Source of the DNA: Sacculina carcini
Lineage: Eukaryota > Arthropoda > Thecostraca > Sacculinidae
NCBI GenBank assembly: GCA_916048095.2
Contig: OU696588.1
Span: 6,438,501 to 6,502,500 of the forward strand
Length of the DNA stretch: 64,000 bases
Direction: 5' to 3'
Part shown: in pieces, positions 30,383 through 42,748 of the stretch
Numbering within the stretch: the first letter of the stretch is position 1
Layout of the letters: each line of letters begins with the position of its first letter
The notes under the pieces: model-generated
Databases searched by the model: none
What the model saw: only the letters and a program-made list of their open reading frames with translations
Told to the model about the DNA's origin: nothing
Translations under genes and position numbers: made by a program

Positions 30383-33300
30383 TTCTACAAGATAAGCTAT
30401 AATTTACACCCACAAATGATACAAAAAACGTGTAAAATTGGCAAAATTCTCAAATACATCCAAAATTACACTTGAACACCGGATGACTAAAATTAATTCA
30501 TTTTTCTACTATTTCTCAGTAAATATTTGATATACATAAAAATAAATTATACCATCGTGCTAGAAATTTTGTTTTCTACAATACGGTATAATGTTTAATT
30601 TTCCAAAGTGTACCTAAAGGAAGTTACGGCGGTGTAAATTCAAAAAGACATATTGCCAATTTGACAGCTATTATGCGCACTTGCGATTACACAGGAATAT
30701 ACTACTGTGTAGATAATTTTGTGTTATACAAGATAAGCTATGATTTATACCCACAAATGATACAAAAAACGTGTAAAATTGGCAAAATTCTCAAATACAT
30801 CCAAAATTACACTAGAACACCGGGCGACTAAAATTAATTCATTTTTCTAATATTTATCAGTAACTACTTGTTATACATAAAAATAAATTATACCATCGTG
30901 CTAGAAATTTTGTTTTCCACAATACGGTATAATTTGTAATTTTCCAAAGTGTATCTGAAGAAAGTTACGGCGGTGTAAAGTCAAAAGGACATATTGCCAA
31001 TTTGACAGCTATTATGCGCACTTGCGATTACACAGGAATATACTACTGTGTAGATAATTTTGTGTTCTACAAAAAAACTTATAATTTATACCCACAAATG
31101 ATACAAAAAACGTGTAAAATTGGCAAAATTCTCAAATACATCCAAAATTACACTTGAACACCGGGTGACTAAAATTAATTCATTTTTCTACTATTTCTCA
31201 GTAACTATTTGATATACATAAAAATAAATTATAACATCGTGCTAGAAACTTTGTTTTCTACAATACGGTATAATGTTTAATTTTCCAAAGTGTACCTAAA
31301 GGATGTTACGGCGGTGTAAATTCAAAAAGAAATATTGCCAATTTGACAGCTATTATGCGCACTTGCGATTACACAGGAATATACTACTGTGTAGATAATT
31401 TTGTGTTATACAAGATAAGCTATGATTTATACCCACAAATGATACAAAAAACGTGTAAAATTGGCAAAACTCTCAAATACATCCAAAATTACACTTGAAC
31501 ACCGGGTGACTACAATTTATTCATTTTTATACCCATTTCTCAGGAACTATTTGTCATACATTAAAATTAATTATACCATCGTGCTAGAAATTTTGTTTCC
31601 TACAGTACGGTATAATTATTAATTTTCCAAAGTGTATCTGAAGGAAGTTACGCCGGTGTAAAGTCAAAAGGACATATTGCCAATTTGACAGCTATTATGC
31701 GCACTTGCGATTACACAGGAATATACTACTGTGTAGAGAATTTTGTGTTCTACAAGAAAAGCTATAATTTATACCCACAAATGATACAAAAAATGTGTAA
31801 AATTGGCAAAATTCTCAAATACATCCAAAATTACACTTGAACACCGGGCGACTAAAATTAATTCATTTTTCTACCCATTTCTCAGCAACTGTTTGTCACA
31901 CCTTAAAATTAATTATACCATCGTGCTAGAAATTTTGTTTCCTACAGTACGGTATAATTATTAATTTTCCAAAGTGTATCTGAACGAAGTTACGACGGTG
32001 TAAGGTCAAAATGTCATGTTGCCAATTTGACAGCTATTATGCGTACTTGCGATTACACATGAATATACACTGATTAAATTTCACTGAAGTCCAATCACAA
32101 TTTACGCACTTGCGATTACACAGGAATATACTACTGTGTAGAGAATTTTGTGTTCTACAAGATAAGCTATAATTTATACCCACAAATGATACAAAAAACG
32201 TGTAAAATTGGCAAAATTCTCAAATACATCCAAAATTACACTTGAACACCGGGCGACTAAAATTAATTCATTTTTCTACTATTTCTCAGTAACTATTTGT
32301 TACACATAAAAATAAATTATACCATCGTTCTAGAAATCTTGTCTTCTACAATACGGTATAATTTGTAATTTTCCAAGGGTATCTGAAGGAAGTTACGACG
32401 GTGTAAAGTCAAAAGGACATATTGCCAATTTGACAGCTATTATGCGTACTTGCGATTACACAGGAATATACACCGATTAAATTTCACTGAAGCCCAATCA
32501 CAATTTACGCACTTGCGATTACACAGGAATATACTACTGTGTAGATAATTTTGTGTTATACAAGATAAGCTATGATTTATACCCACAAATGATACAAAAA
32601 ACGTGTAAAATTGGCAAAATTCTCAAATACATCCAAAATTACACTAGAACACCGGGCGACTAAAATTAATTCATTTTTCTAATATTTATCAGTAACTACT
32701 TGTTATACATAAAAATAAATTATACCATCGTGCTAGAAATTTTGTTTTCCACAATACGGTACAATTTTTAATTTTCCAAAGTGTATCTAAAGGAAGTTAC
32801 GGCGGTGTAAAGTCAAAAGGACATATTGCCAATTTGACAGCTATTATGCGCACTTGCGATTACACAGGAATATACACTGATTTAATTTCACTGAAGTCCA
32901 ATCACAATTTACGCACTTGCGATTACACAAGAATATACTACTGTGTAGAGAATTTTGTGTTCTACAATATAAGTTATAATTTATACCCACAAATGATACA
33001 AAAAACGTGTAAAATTGGCAAAATTCTCAATTACATCCAAAATTACACTTGAACACCGGGCGACTAAAATATATTCATTTTTCTACTATTTCTCAGTAAA
33101 TATTTGTTACACATAAAAATAAATTATACCATCGTGCTAGAAATCATGTTTTCTACAATACGGTATAATTTGTAATTTTCCAAAGTGTATCTGAAGGAAG
33201 TTTCGGCGGTGTAAAGTCAAAAGGACATATTGCCAATTTGACAGCTATTATGCGCACTTGCGATTACACAGGAATATACTACTGTGTAGATAATTTTGTG

Positions 33301-33995
33301 TTCTACAAGATAAGCTATAATTTATACCCACAAATGATACAAAAAACGTGTAAAATTGTCAAAATTCTCAAATACATCCAAAATTACACTTGAACACCGG
33401 GTGATTAAAATTAATTCATTTTTCTACTATTATTCAGTAACTGGTTGTCACACCTTAAAATTAATTATACCATCGTGCTAGAAATTATGTTTTCTACAAT
33501 ACGGTATAATTTTTAATTTTCCAAAGTGTATCTGAAGGAAGTTACGACGGTGTAAAGTCAAAATATCATGTTGCCAATTTGACAGCTATTATGCGCACTT
33601 GCGATTACACAGGAATATACTACTGTGTAGATAATTTTGTGTTCTACAAGATAAGTTATAATTTATACCCACAAATGATACAAAAAACGTGTAAAATTGG
33701 CAAAATTCTCAATTACATCCAAAATTACACTTGAACACCGGGCGACTAAAATTTATTCATTTTTCTACTATTTCTCAGTAATAATTTGTTATACATAAAA
33801 ATAAATTCTACCATCGTGCTAGAAATCTTGTTTTCTACAATACGGTATAAATTGTAATTTTCCAAAGGGTATCTGAAGGAAGTTACGGCGGTGTAAAGTC
33901 AAAAGGACATATTGCCAATTTGACAGCTATTATGCGCACTTGCGATTACACAGGAATATACACCGATTAAATTTCACTGAAGCCCAATCACAATT
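30383..33995 (+). repeat. ~340-bp satellite array, right part
   Basis: The same unit family as 18960-25649, resuming exactly where the LTR element interrupted it. 30389-31490 shares private variants (such as TTTACACCC) with 21300-22400, and 32790-33570 repeats 22900-23680 almost exactly. The piece 31490-32500 has its closest relative in the reverse-orientation copy at about 59130-60140, including the rare CGTTCTAGAAATCTTGTCTTC variant. Confidence 0.9.
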
Positions 33996-34489
33996 AAGAA
34001 TGCATCATATTATCTCCAAGCATGGATGGTGTGGTTTTATTGCGTACAGTTTAATTAATGCTACACTATACTGAATATAGAGGCTTTATCGTCCTCAATA
34101 ACATTCCGCACGACGGGCGGGTAAAATGCTATTGGGAACAAAGTAAACTACTGAATTTAACTGTGTAATTTAATTGGTATAATTTCAAGTTGCATAAGCA
34201 TAAGTTGCATAAGGATATGGGCTGCAATATCATGTAATGCCAACTTATGCTGTTTTAGCGGAAGCATTAACCTGGAATTATAGAGATGACAGAAGGTTGC
34301 ATTGTTTTGATAGTGTTACACTTCTGAATTACTACACACGAAGGATTGGTGTGAGCTTGAGCAGTGTTGAGGAAAAAAACCTCGTCAATAATTAAAACAA
34401 GAATCTACAAATTTATATTTTTCTATTGGATAAGCTTTTTGCTTTTTGATTCATTATATTATATTTATACTTCCGCACGACGGGCGGGT

Positions 34490-34629
34490 TTAAATACGAG
34501 GCAGTTCGAGGGAAAAATATTTTCCCACATCTAAAATAAACACATTCATATTTAGACTTTTCTATTGGTTAAGACTTTTTATGGGTTTAGTTTTTCTTTT
34601 TTAATTTCTAATCTTTTTTTATTAATTCA

Positions 34630-34699
<70 letters not shown>
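34490..34699 (+). repeat. Helitron-like tail fragment ending in (TA)n
   Basis: A 3'-module fragment (TTTAGACTTTTCTATTGG, TTTTATGGGTTTA) runs into a (TA)n tract of about 65 bp (34635-34699) that forms the left flank of the solo-LTR-like element. Confidence 0.6.
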
Positions 34700-34705
<6 letters not shown>

Positions 34706-35565
34706 CTTGATTTCTTCTGATAGCACCCGTTTGTGGTCACGGTGGTGCTTCTTCTCGCGATTCTTGTGATAGTCTAGATTTGTTTTCCCAATAGCTCGTG
34801 TTAATAACTCTCCCCCACGGAGGTCTGCCGGTCCAGCTTGTTGAACAAACGTAAACACTGTATTTGTCAACAGCAGCAGCGTAGCGATGCGATATCAAAC
34901 AACACACGGACGATAGTGGTCAAACAGCCCAAACACAAAGCACGATCGACCAAGCCACAAGGCTCAACACGAGTAAACGAATAGACAATAGACCAGACCA
35001 AAAACTCTCGAGGACCAAGGTCCAAAAGAACTCCGTAAGACCTAACCCGAAAGACCTAGAGAATCGCCTCCCTGTCTCTTTTATGCGACGCGCGACGGTC
35101 AACTGAGGCAGAGCTAGTGCAAGCGCGTACCTATGCTCCTCACCGGCTGGTTGGTGTTACTTTCCTCGTAAGTCTCTGACTAATCTTCCCCGGGTGGACA
35201 AATTTGGATTCCCTGCTATTGTTTTTGTCGGTTAACCTACTCATCGAGCGGGTAATAAAATTCTCATAAAGTGGTGTGATTTCTCTGGACGCTCTGGTCA
35301 ACACGTGTTAAGCGGGAGACAAGTCTGGGGTTGACACATTTCTGTGAGATGAATTTATGGCCCCTGCATTCCTTCACGCGCGCTAGCTGCTTGCAGTAGC
35401 TCGTCGCTGTCCGCCACGCGCTCATATTACATGCTGACTAAGCATAGGCGTGCGGGGTTGCCACGCTTGTTGGGATACACACAGATACGCTTAACAGGCA
35501 ATTATATAATTAGCTTTTACACACAGAAATAAAGCAGAATAAATGAAGCGAGAAACATCTCTGCT

Positions 35566-35568
<3 letters not shown>
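34700..35568 (-). mobile_element. Solo-LTR-like element in a (TA)n tract
   Basis: 869 bp of GC-richer sequence with (TA)n on both sides and TGTAG...CTACA borders. Read on the minus strand it has a TATA-like GCATAAAAGAG near 35080, as expected of an LTR promoter. It has no coding capacity. TG...CA ends and a split microsatellite (target duplication hidden in TA repeats) fit a solo LTR. It shares no obvious sequence with the other LTRs in the window, so the family is unknown and orientation is tentative. Confidence 0.55.
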
Positions 35569-35635
<67 letters not shown>

Positions 35636-36224
35636 TTCTACTTTATTTATTGTTCTGCACAAAGGTCGGGTTTTAATGCTAGATGGTGATGTTGAGTTAT
35701 AAATATATTTTAAAAACATTATGATAAAAAATTAGTCATTTTTCATTGTTTTGTGTCTGAGTTCTGTGAGAGTTCTGAATTATTCAGCACGACGGGCAGG
35801 TTTAAATATGAGGCGGTTTAGGCATACTATTTTGTCAAAATAATACAAAAATATAGAAATTTAGACTTTTTATGGGTTTACTCTTTTCTTTATTAATTCA
35901 TATTTATTTTCGCTTATAAATTGAATACAAATTTAATGGTATGGATTGTTCCGCACGACGGGCCGGTTTATATGCTAGAATTTCCATTCACTGTTATGTG
36001 TTTGTGTTCTGAATTATTCCGCACGACAGGCAGGTTCAAATATGAGGCGGATTGAGGGATAATATTTTGTCAAATTTAAATGTAAAATATTCACATTTTG
36101 AGTATTTTTTGGTGAACGTATATACAGGTTAAATTTTTTGCTTTTTTATTTGTATTCAGTTTATTTTATGGATTGAATATGAATTTTACTTTATTAATTG
36201 TTCCGCACGACGAGCGGGTTCAAA
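35569..36224 (+). repeat. Helitron-like 3'-module fragments
   Basis: A (TA)n tract (35569-35632) is followed by several 3' modules: a GCACAAAGGTCGGGTTTTAATGCTAG end near 35655-35680, CAGCACGACGGGCAGG near 35785, CCGCACGACGGGCCGG...GCTAG near 35951-35977, and further hairpins at about 36019 and 36203. These are nested ends with no open frame. Confidence 0.55.
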
Positions 36225-36710
36225 TCTATATATATATATAAATATAAAAGAAATTATCTGTCTGTCTGTGTGCGTGTATGCTTGAATATGAGGTGACCTA
36301 ACTGCGCGGGCTCAATGGTATTGATCAGGGGCTTCAAAAGTAAACGAAGCGATGGATCATGTTTATGAGATAATAATGTCCCGGGGGCATCAACTGTAGA
36401 CAATAGAACGTTTAATTTCACCGTGTAAAACGAGTTCCTATACAAAACTAACGGATTTGACATCAAGGTCCAGAACGGATCGTGTTCGAGTTCTGAATTA
36501 TTCAGCACGACGGGCAGGTTTGAATATGAGGCGGGGTGAGGGATAGTATTTTGTCAAAATAACAATAAAAATCATTAAATTTAGACTTTTCAATTGATTA
36601 GGATTTCTATGGATTTACTTTAATCTATTTTAATTTGCAATATGTTTACTAATTAAATATGAATTTAATTTTTTGAATTGTTCCGCACAACGGGCGGGTT
36701 TAAATGCTAG
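36225..36710 (+). mobile_element. Helitron-like H2, complete 486-bp copy
   Basis: It begins TCTATATATATATAAATATA after an A and ends CCGCACAACGGGCGGGTTTAAATGCTAG. It has an internal hairpin copy (CAGCACGACGGGCAGG) about 180 bp before the terminal one. Diagnostic internal words are GAAATTATCTGTCTG, GATCAGGGGCTTC and CAGAACGGATCGTG. There is no coding capacity. Related copies lie at 40327-40716, 51643-51857 (-), 51858-52317 (-) and 61641-62110. The base after CTAG is A, not the canonical T. Confidence 0.6.
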
Positions 36711-37130
36711 ATTCACGGGCGGGTTATTGGATATTGGCGGGTTATGCCTCATCCGCCTCATCCGACGAAGAAGAAGAGCAAATTAATAAGCAAAAAAAGC
36801 AATATAAACCAAAATAAGCAAAATAAGCAAAACAAGTAAAATATGCAAAATATGCAAAATAAACTGAGTGCAAATTAATAAGCAAAAAATGTAACCTGTA
36901 TATACGTTCACCAATAAAAAACTCATAAGATGTAAGATAACTAAAAGATGTGGATATTTTTATTTTTATTTTGACAAAATATGATCCCTCAATCCGCCTC
37001 ATATTTGAACCTGCCCGTCGTGCGGAATAATTTAGAACACAAACACGTAACAAACAATGAAAGTTCTAGCATGTAAACCCGCCCGTCGTGCGGAACAATT
37101 CATACTATTAAATTTGTATTCAATTCATAA
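36711..37130 (-). repeat. Helitron-like fragments in reverse orientation
   Basis: Reverse-complement 3' modules (CTGCCCGTCGTGCGGAATAA near 37012-37031 and CTAGCATGTAAACCCGCCCG near 37067-37086) are preceded by AT-rich sequence with AAATAAGC-type short repeats (36790-36850). Confidence 0.5.
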
Positions 37131-38811
37131 CATAAAAGGAATATGAATTAAAAAATAAAAGAGTAAACCCATGAAAAATAAAAAATTCATATTTTTACAT
37201 TATTTTTACAAAATAGTTTGCCATTGTAGTTAGTGTAGTTTTCATTGTTTCGTATCTGTGTAGGAGTCAGACATCAGTGTAGGAGTGGTAGCGCTCATAG
37301 CCAATGTCAACAGTCGCCTGTGATGATCTGAGGTGACCATACATTCAGCTCGTAAGCACAAAACTGGATATACAGCATGCACAACACGAAATTGAGCTGC
37401 ACCGCATAAAGGTTTCTGATCTGATTTGGAGGATAATTACTTTTTATTTTACAAATTAGCATGTACTGGAATATACAACATGTCCACCTTGGTTTATCGG
37501 TTCAAATTTTCCATGGTATTTGTATTTCCCATGATTTTAACATGAAAACGACAAATATCACATCCTCTGCTGGTTTCCAGTTTTTCCTCATCGTCAAAAT
37601 TCGACACGCATGCACACACTTACAATTGCAGGATACTACCAGTTGGTGCCGAGTCCATTTTTACCTAGGAATCCAGTTTAACGAAGCTCATTTGGTTACA
37701 TCCGGGAAATTGCTGTGCAACATCCGCCTCATCCAGTATATGCCGACCATCAAGCATGCCAACTATTTACCAAACCCCCGTTATATCAACTTGTGTCAGA
37801 CATCCAAAGGAATCGACTATATCAGTGGTTTTCAACCATTTTCGTTTCAAGGGACCGTTGAGCACTGGACCAAAACGCACTTGCAACGAACGCCAAAACG
37901 ACAGATATTTGTTAAATTATTCACTTACACTTTGAAAAGCATAAAAAACAATTCAGCAAATATAAATGGCTAACATATATTTTTCAATCATGTACATACT
38001 GGACTCAACACGGAAAATGTTTTCGATGAACGAGTAACTGATATGTTAGTGTATTGTGAGCGTATGTTAGTGTATTGTGAGCGAGAGAGCGTGTGTGTGA
38101 GTGTCGCATTTAGTATGACTAGCGGTGTGTATTTTATGTGCTCATATATGTGTTATTCACACTCGCTTCATTTAGTTCACTAAGTGTACCTGTGTGTGTG
38201 CAAGTTTTTTTGACACACTAACAAATATATTTACAAACACGTAAGACATATTCACAACACTATAGACAATAAAATGTTCAATTTTACCGTATACAATGAA
38301 TTCTTATACAAAACTAATGGATTTTACTCTAAGATCCAGAACGGATCGTGTTAGAGTTCTGAATTATTCCGCAAATCGGGTGGGTTTAAATGAGGCGTAT
38401 ATCTCTTGTATATGTCGAGCTCAATTGTTTCGTTATATTAAGCTTTAAAATTCAATCAGAAATATGCGAAGTTTATTGACGAAATGTGTTCAAATTTGCG
38501 AGTTTGTAGCGAGCGATCTATAAGCTATTTTAAATATTATTTAGTTTATAACCCTGTGATATTCCCCTATGTTTGTGTTCTGAATTATTCCGCACGACGG
38601 GCAGGTTCAAATATCAGCCGGATTGAGGGATAATATTTTGTCAAATTTAATACAAAATATTCAGATTTAGTTTTTTATTGGTGAACGTAAATACAGGTTA
38701 ATTTTTTGGCTTTTTAATTTGTATTCAGGTTATTTTATGGATTGAATATGAATTTGACTTTATGAATTGCCCAGCACGACGGGCGGGTTATTGGATATAG
38801 TTAACCTGTAC
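37131..38811. other. Mixed unassigned sequence with Helitron-like and hAT-like traces
   Basis: No supported gene. At 37823 CAGTGGTTTTCAACC followed by AAGGGACCGTTGAGCACTGG resembles a terminal end of hAT-type elements. An open stretch over 37461-37973 has no recognised domain. Hairpin modules recur near 38366, 38590 and 38772. A tandem pair of a ~22-bp word (TATGTTAGTGTATTGTGAGCG) lies at about 38041-38082. Confidence 0.4.
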
Positions 38812-38909
38812 GGCACAATACCTCGGAGCTCCAGCAACAACGATGTGGGCTTCTGGAAGTCGTAACAAACTTTCTACATCAGCACAAAGATGGAGATTAA
38901 ATATTCACC

Positions 38910-40065
38910 TTGATGGATGTGGACGATGTTGTAGTGCTCATTGATTTGGCCATTTCAAATGATGTGATTGTCCAAGGTGAGATGCACTATGCACAAGTAC
39001 ACGGCCTTTCAATGGGCGATTCTATGGCACCGCAACTGGCCATTATTTATGCCGACTACATGGACCGCCAAATAATTGAAAAATTACCATGGCCACTGGA
39101 GTATAAGCGGTACATTGACGATATTTCCATTGCGTGGTACGATGACGTAAACATTGATGATATGATGCGGATTGTTAACTCAATCAACTCGTACATCCAA
39201 TTTACCATCGAAACGCCAAAGGACGGCAGCTTGCCATATCTCGACTGCCTCATCAGTCATGATGGTCGCAAATTCTACACCACATTACATGTGAAAACTG
39301 TACACAGTGGATCGTTAACGCCATGGCAATCCTACGGCTCAACATCAGCAAAATGCTCCATTGCATACGGCGAGTTTGTGAGGGCGTCAAGAAGAGCCAA
39401 CAATGAGCTGAACCTACGAAAATCGCTGAGAGCCGTTGAAAATCGCCTGAAAGTGAATGGCTATCCCATGAATGTGATCGGAAAAAACAAAATATAGGGC
39501 ACTAAGGAATGCGGGCAATACTGGAGATGGAAAAGAAAAAGAAGACGAACGCAAATATTATGTAAAGTTGCCATACTTGGGAGAGGCAAACAAGCGACAG
39601 TGTCAACCACTGCTCAGAAGAACGGGTCTCGCAAACAAAGTGCGGATTTTCTTTGACCCGGGTCGCCCACTAAAAATAATATTTGCACCTCCCAAAGAGC
39701 GACTGACATGCGAATCCGGTAGCTTTACATGCTCCTGTGCGACGAAAAGGTCACAATGTTGGCAGAAGAATGTGATTTATAAGATAACTTGTACGATATG
39801 TGGAAGATTCTACATAGGTGAAATCTGTCGACCTGTGAAAATACGAGTGCAGGAGCATATTAGCCCAAAACTGAACGGTGTGATGTTCGAACACAACAAT
39901 GAGCATCACACCAACTCTCCATTATCCATCAGCTGGTGTATCATCCACAGTGGCATCAGAGATGATTCGACAAGAAAGTACGCTGAAGCAGCCTACATAC
40001 GACAGCATGATGAGGGATCGCTCATCAACGGCTGCAAGGGAATAGATTTAAAATGCCAATTCTAA
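38910..40065 (+). pseudogene. Penelope-like RT plus GIY-YIG endonuclease, frame-broken
   Basis: The first frame (to 39497) has the PLE palm motif HGLSMGDSMAPQLAIIYADY and the catalytic KRYIDDISIAW, then SLPYLDCLISHDG. The frame breaks between 39495 and 39568. The second frame (39568-40065) has a Cys-rich stretch (CESGSFTCSCATKRSQC) and a GIY-YIG-type core (VIYKITCTICGRFYIGE, then VKIRVQEH with the catalytic-type Arg, and AEAAYIRQH with the Glu). PLE proteins reverse-transcribe at nicks made by this nuclease. The 5' truncation and frameshift make this copy inactive. Confidence 0.8.
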
Positions 40066-40206
40066 AGATAACGCAATTGGCAATTAATTCTCCTTTTTAC
40101 AGCGCTTAATTACGAGAGTTACTCACTTGTTATGATGCATGTGTTTTTTATATTGTCTGCTATATAATTGTGCAATTTGGCCCTTAATTTGAATGAATTT
40201 CAGTAT

Positions 40207-40235
40207 CTGAAGAAGCCGTTAGGCGAAAACGTTCG
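40207..40235 (+). ncRNA. Hammerhead-ribozyme-like core in the PLE 3' end (degenerate)
   Basis: CTGAAGA, then a small stem AGCC-GTTA-GGC, then GAAAACG, copies the order of the hammerhead core (CUGAUGA, helix II, GAAA). PLEs are known to carry hammerhead motifs. The U at the fourth core position is A here and helix II is only 3 bp, so self-cleavage is doubtful. It may only be the conserved PLE 3' signature. Confidence 0.3.
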
Positions 40236-40326
40236 TACTAAAATATATTGATTGTACCCGATGAAGTGATTCATTTACATAATATCTATAATTATACCGG
40301 GTGCGTGAGTTAACATCATATGAGTT

Positions 40327-40716
40327 AACGTGAGGTGGCATAATTGCGCGGGTTCAATAGTAGAGATCAGGGGCTTCAAACGCAAACGAAGCGCTGGCTC
40401 ATTTTTATGAAATAAAAATGTCCGCGGGCAGCAATAAGAGGTTCAATTTCACCGTGTAGAATGAATTCATATACAAAACTAATGAAATTGACTTCAAGAT
40501 CCAGAACGGATCGTGTTCGAGTTCAGAATTATTCGGCACGTCGGGCGGGTTTAAATATGAGGCGGGCTGAGTGAAAATATTTTGTCAAAATAAAAATAAA
40601 AATAATTAGATTTAGACTTTTCAATTTATTGAGGTTTTTATGAGTTTGCCTTATTCATTTTTTTATTTGCAATATTTTTATGAATTGCTCCGCACAACGG
40701 GCGGGTTTTAATGCTA
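40327..40716 (+). mobile_element. Helitron-like H2, 5'-truncated copy
   Basis: It aligns with 36300-36710: GCGCGGGTTCAATAG, GATCAGGGGCTTCAAACGC, CAGAACGGATCGTGTTCGAG, an internal hairpin near 40530, and a final CCGCACAACGGGCGGGTTTTAATGCTAG followed by T. The CTAG|T end is the canonical Helitron border. Confidence 0.6.
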
Positions 40717-42059
40717 GTACACCGATAAAATTTCACTGAAGCCCAATCACAGTTATGAATGCATCATATTAGCTTCAAGCATGGATGGTATGGTTTTATT
40801 GCTTACAGTTTAATTAATGATACACTATACTGAATAGAGAGGCTTTATTGTCGTCAATATTTACACATGAATGGTTCCGCACGACGGGCGGGTAAAATGC
40901 TACTGGGAACAAAGTAAACTACTGAATTTTACTGTGTAATTTAATTGGCATAATTTCAAGTTGCATACGGTTAAGTTGCATAAGGATATGGGTTGTAATA
41001 TCATTCAATGCCAACTATATGCATATTCTGTTTTAGCGGAAGCATAAATCTGGAATTATAGAGATGAAAGAAGGTTTCATTGTTTTGATAGTGTTACACT
41101 TCTGAATTACTACACACGAAGGACGGGTGTGAATTTGAGCAGTGTTGAGGGAAAAAACATCGTCAATAATTATAGCAAGAAGATACAAATTTGACTTTTT
41201 CTGTTGGTCGTTTTATATCAATGAATGAATTGAATATTAATTATATTTTATGAACTGTTCCGCACGACGGGCGGGCTTAAATGTATCTATAAAAAGTGGG
41301 TTTAAATGATAGCGAGGTATATGATATTTTGCTAGCAGTAAATATTCTATCGATAAAAGTAGAATAGCTCTTAAGCAAATGATGCTGGAGAATGATGTGA
41401 ACATTTGAATATATTTTGCGATCTTAAGATACATGTATTAGGAACAATACGTAGTAGAATATAGATTGCATAATATAATATCGGCTGTAATATCAAGGGC
41501 TGTAATATCGGTGTAATCCAAGAAATATCAACTGTATGAATATGATGCATTAGTGGAAGCATTAACCGGGAATTATGAGATGATATTATGGAAAAAATTC
41601 ATTTATATACTATAAAAATTCATTATTATTTTGTGTTTACATTTAGAAATTATTCCTGACGACGGGCGGGCTTAGGTATGAGGCGGGTTGACTGAATAAT
41701 ATGTCGTCAATTATAAGACTAAGAATATGCAAATTCAGAACAGGAATTTTCTATTGGTTTAGATTTTACAATTTAGACTTTTCTATTAGACTGGCTGTCT
41801 GCATTTAAATATGTATTACTTTTGTTTTATCAATTGTTCCGCACGACGGGTGGGTTTAAACATTCAATTTTACCGTGTGGAATGAATCCATATACAAAAC
41901 TCACGGGCTTGATTTCAAGATCCAGACTCACTAATGTAAATGTGACATAAATGGTGTATAATTTTATCGCCATATGCAACAAATGTGAATTTACCTGCCT
42001 TACAGTTTGGTTCCGATACTATATTGGCGGGTTGAGAGAAAAGTATTGGTGGGCCGCGT

Positions 42060-42090
42060 GTTTGGGACCCCTGGGGTAAATAATCTCAGT
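42060..42090 (-). repeat. hAT-like terminal fragment
   Basis: The reverse complement reads ACCCCAGGGGTCCCAAACAC followed by GCGGCCCACC, like the CAGGGGT...CGGCCC ends of hAT (Zaphod/Tip100-type) elements. The same fragment appears in the other orientation at 58210-58240. It travels inside H1, and no second end or transposase is seen. Confidence 0.4.
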
Positions 42091-42748
42091 CTTCTGATTA
42101 CAAATTATGATCGAATCATTATATTTTGTGTTCACAAACTAATAAGTTAAATCACCTCAGACTAGGCTGAGTGCGGTCAAGATTGGATGGTTGGGTTGGG
42201 TTGGGTAGGTTTGACTCAGGTTATATTGGGTTTTAATGATAGCGGAAATTATAAAAATTTTAGCAATAAATATTATAGCGGTAAAAGTAAAATAGTACTT
42301 AAGCAAATGATGTTGGGGAATGATATTTAGTAATAAATATAGCTTGGAAACATTCTGATGAAAAGATTTTCATTGTTTGTTCCGTGTTTGTGTTCTGAAT
42401 TATACCACACGATGGGCAGATTTATATATCATGCGAACTGAGGGATAATATTTGTCAAAATAAAAACAAAAATATTTACATTTACACTTTTTTATTGGTC
42501 AAGATATTTATAGGTTACATTTTTGCTTTTCAATTTGTATTCATTATATTTTATGGATTTGATATGAATTTTATTGTATGAATTCTTCCGCACGACGGGC
42601 GGGTATAAAAAAGTGTTTTTTAGTTCATTTTTTCAACATTCATTTAAAAAATTCATTCATTTAAAAAAATTCATTCATTTAAAAAAGGTAATTTTTAAAC
42701 AAATAAAAATGTTCCGCGGGCAGCAACTATAGACAATAGAACGTTCAA

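Larger units (their letters stand above)
18351..34489 (+). mobile_element. Helitron-like H1 with expanded satellite array and nested LTR retrotransposon
   Basis: It starts A|TCTATATATATAAAAGAG, the TC-type Helitron end inserted after an A. After about 600 bp of H1-specific sequence it becomes a long tandem array, then H1 tail sequence (AAGAATGCATCATATTATCT onward, from about 33996) and hairpin-bearing 3' modules (CCGCACGACGGGCGG at about 34107 and 34473). The array hosts the LTR element at 25650-30382. The exact 3' limit is unclear because the tail is broken by a (TA)n tract and the solo LTR. Confidence 0.5.
38812..40265 (+). mobile_element. Penelope-like element (PLE), 5'-truncated
   Basis: It contains the C-terminal half of a Penelope-type RT, a GIY-YIG-like endonuclease and a PLE-type 3' end (CTGAAGAAGCC...GGCGAAAACGTTCG). 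Sequence left of about 38812 is Helitron-like, and H2 sequence resumes near 40327. The N-terminal RT fingers are missing. Confidence 0.8.

Noticed and set aside
18960-33995. CRISPR-like or origin-type repeat array
   Set aside because: Repeat units are long (~340 bp), contiguous and without unique spacers, and the DNA is clearly eukaryotic.
37461-37973. 170-codon open frame on the plus strand
   Set aside because: No recognised domain; its end overlaps a hAT-like terminal sequence, so it is likely chance in repeat-derived DNA.
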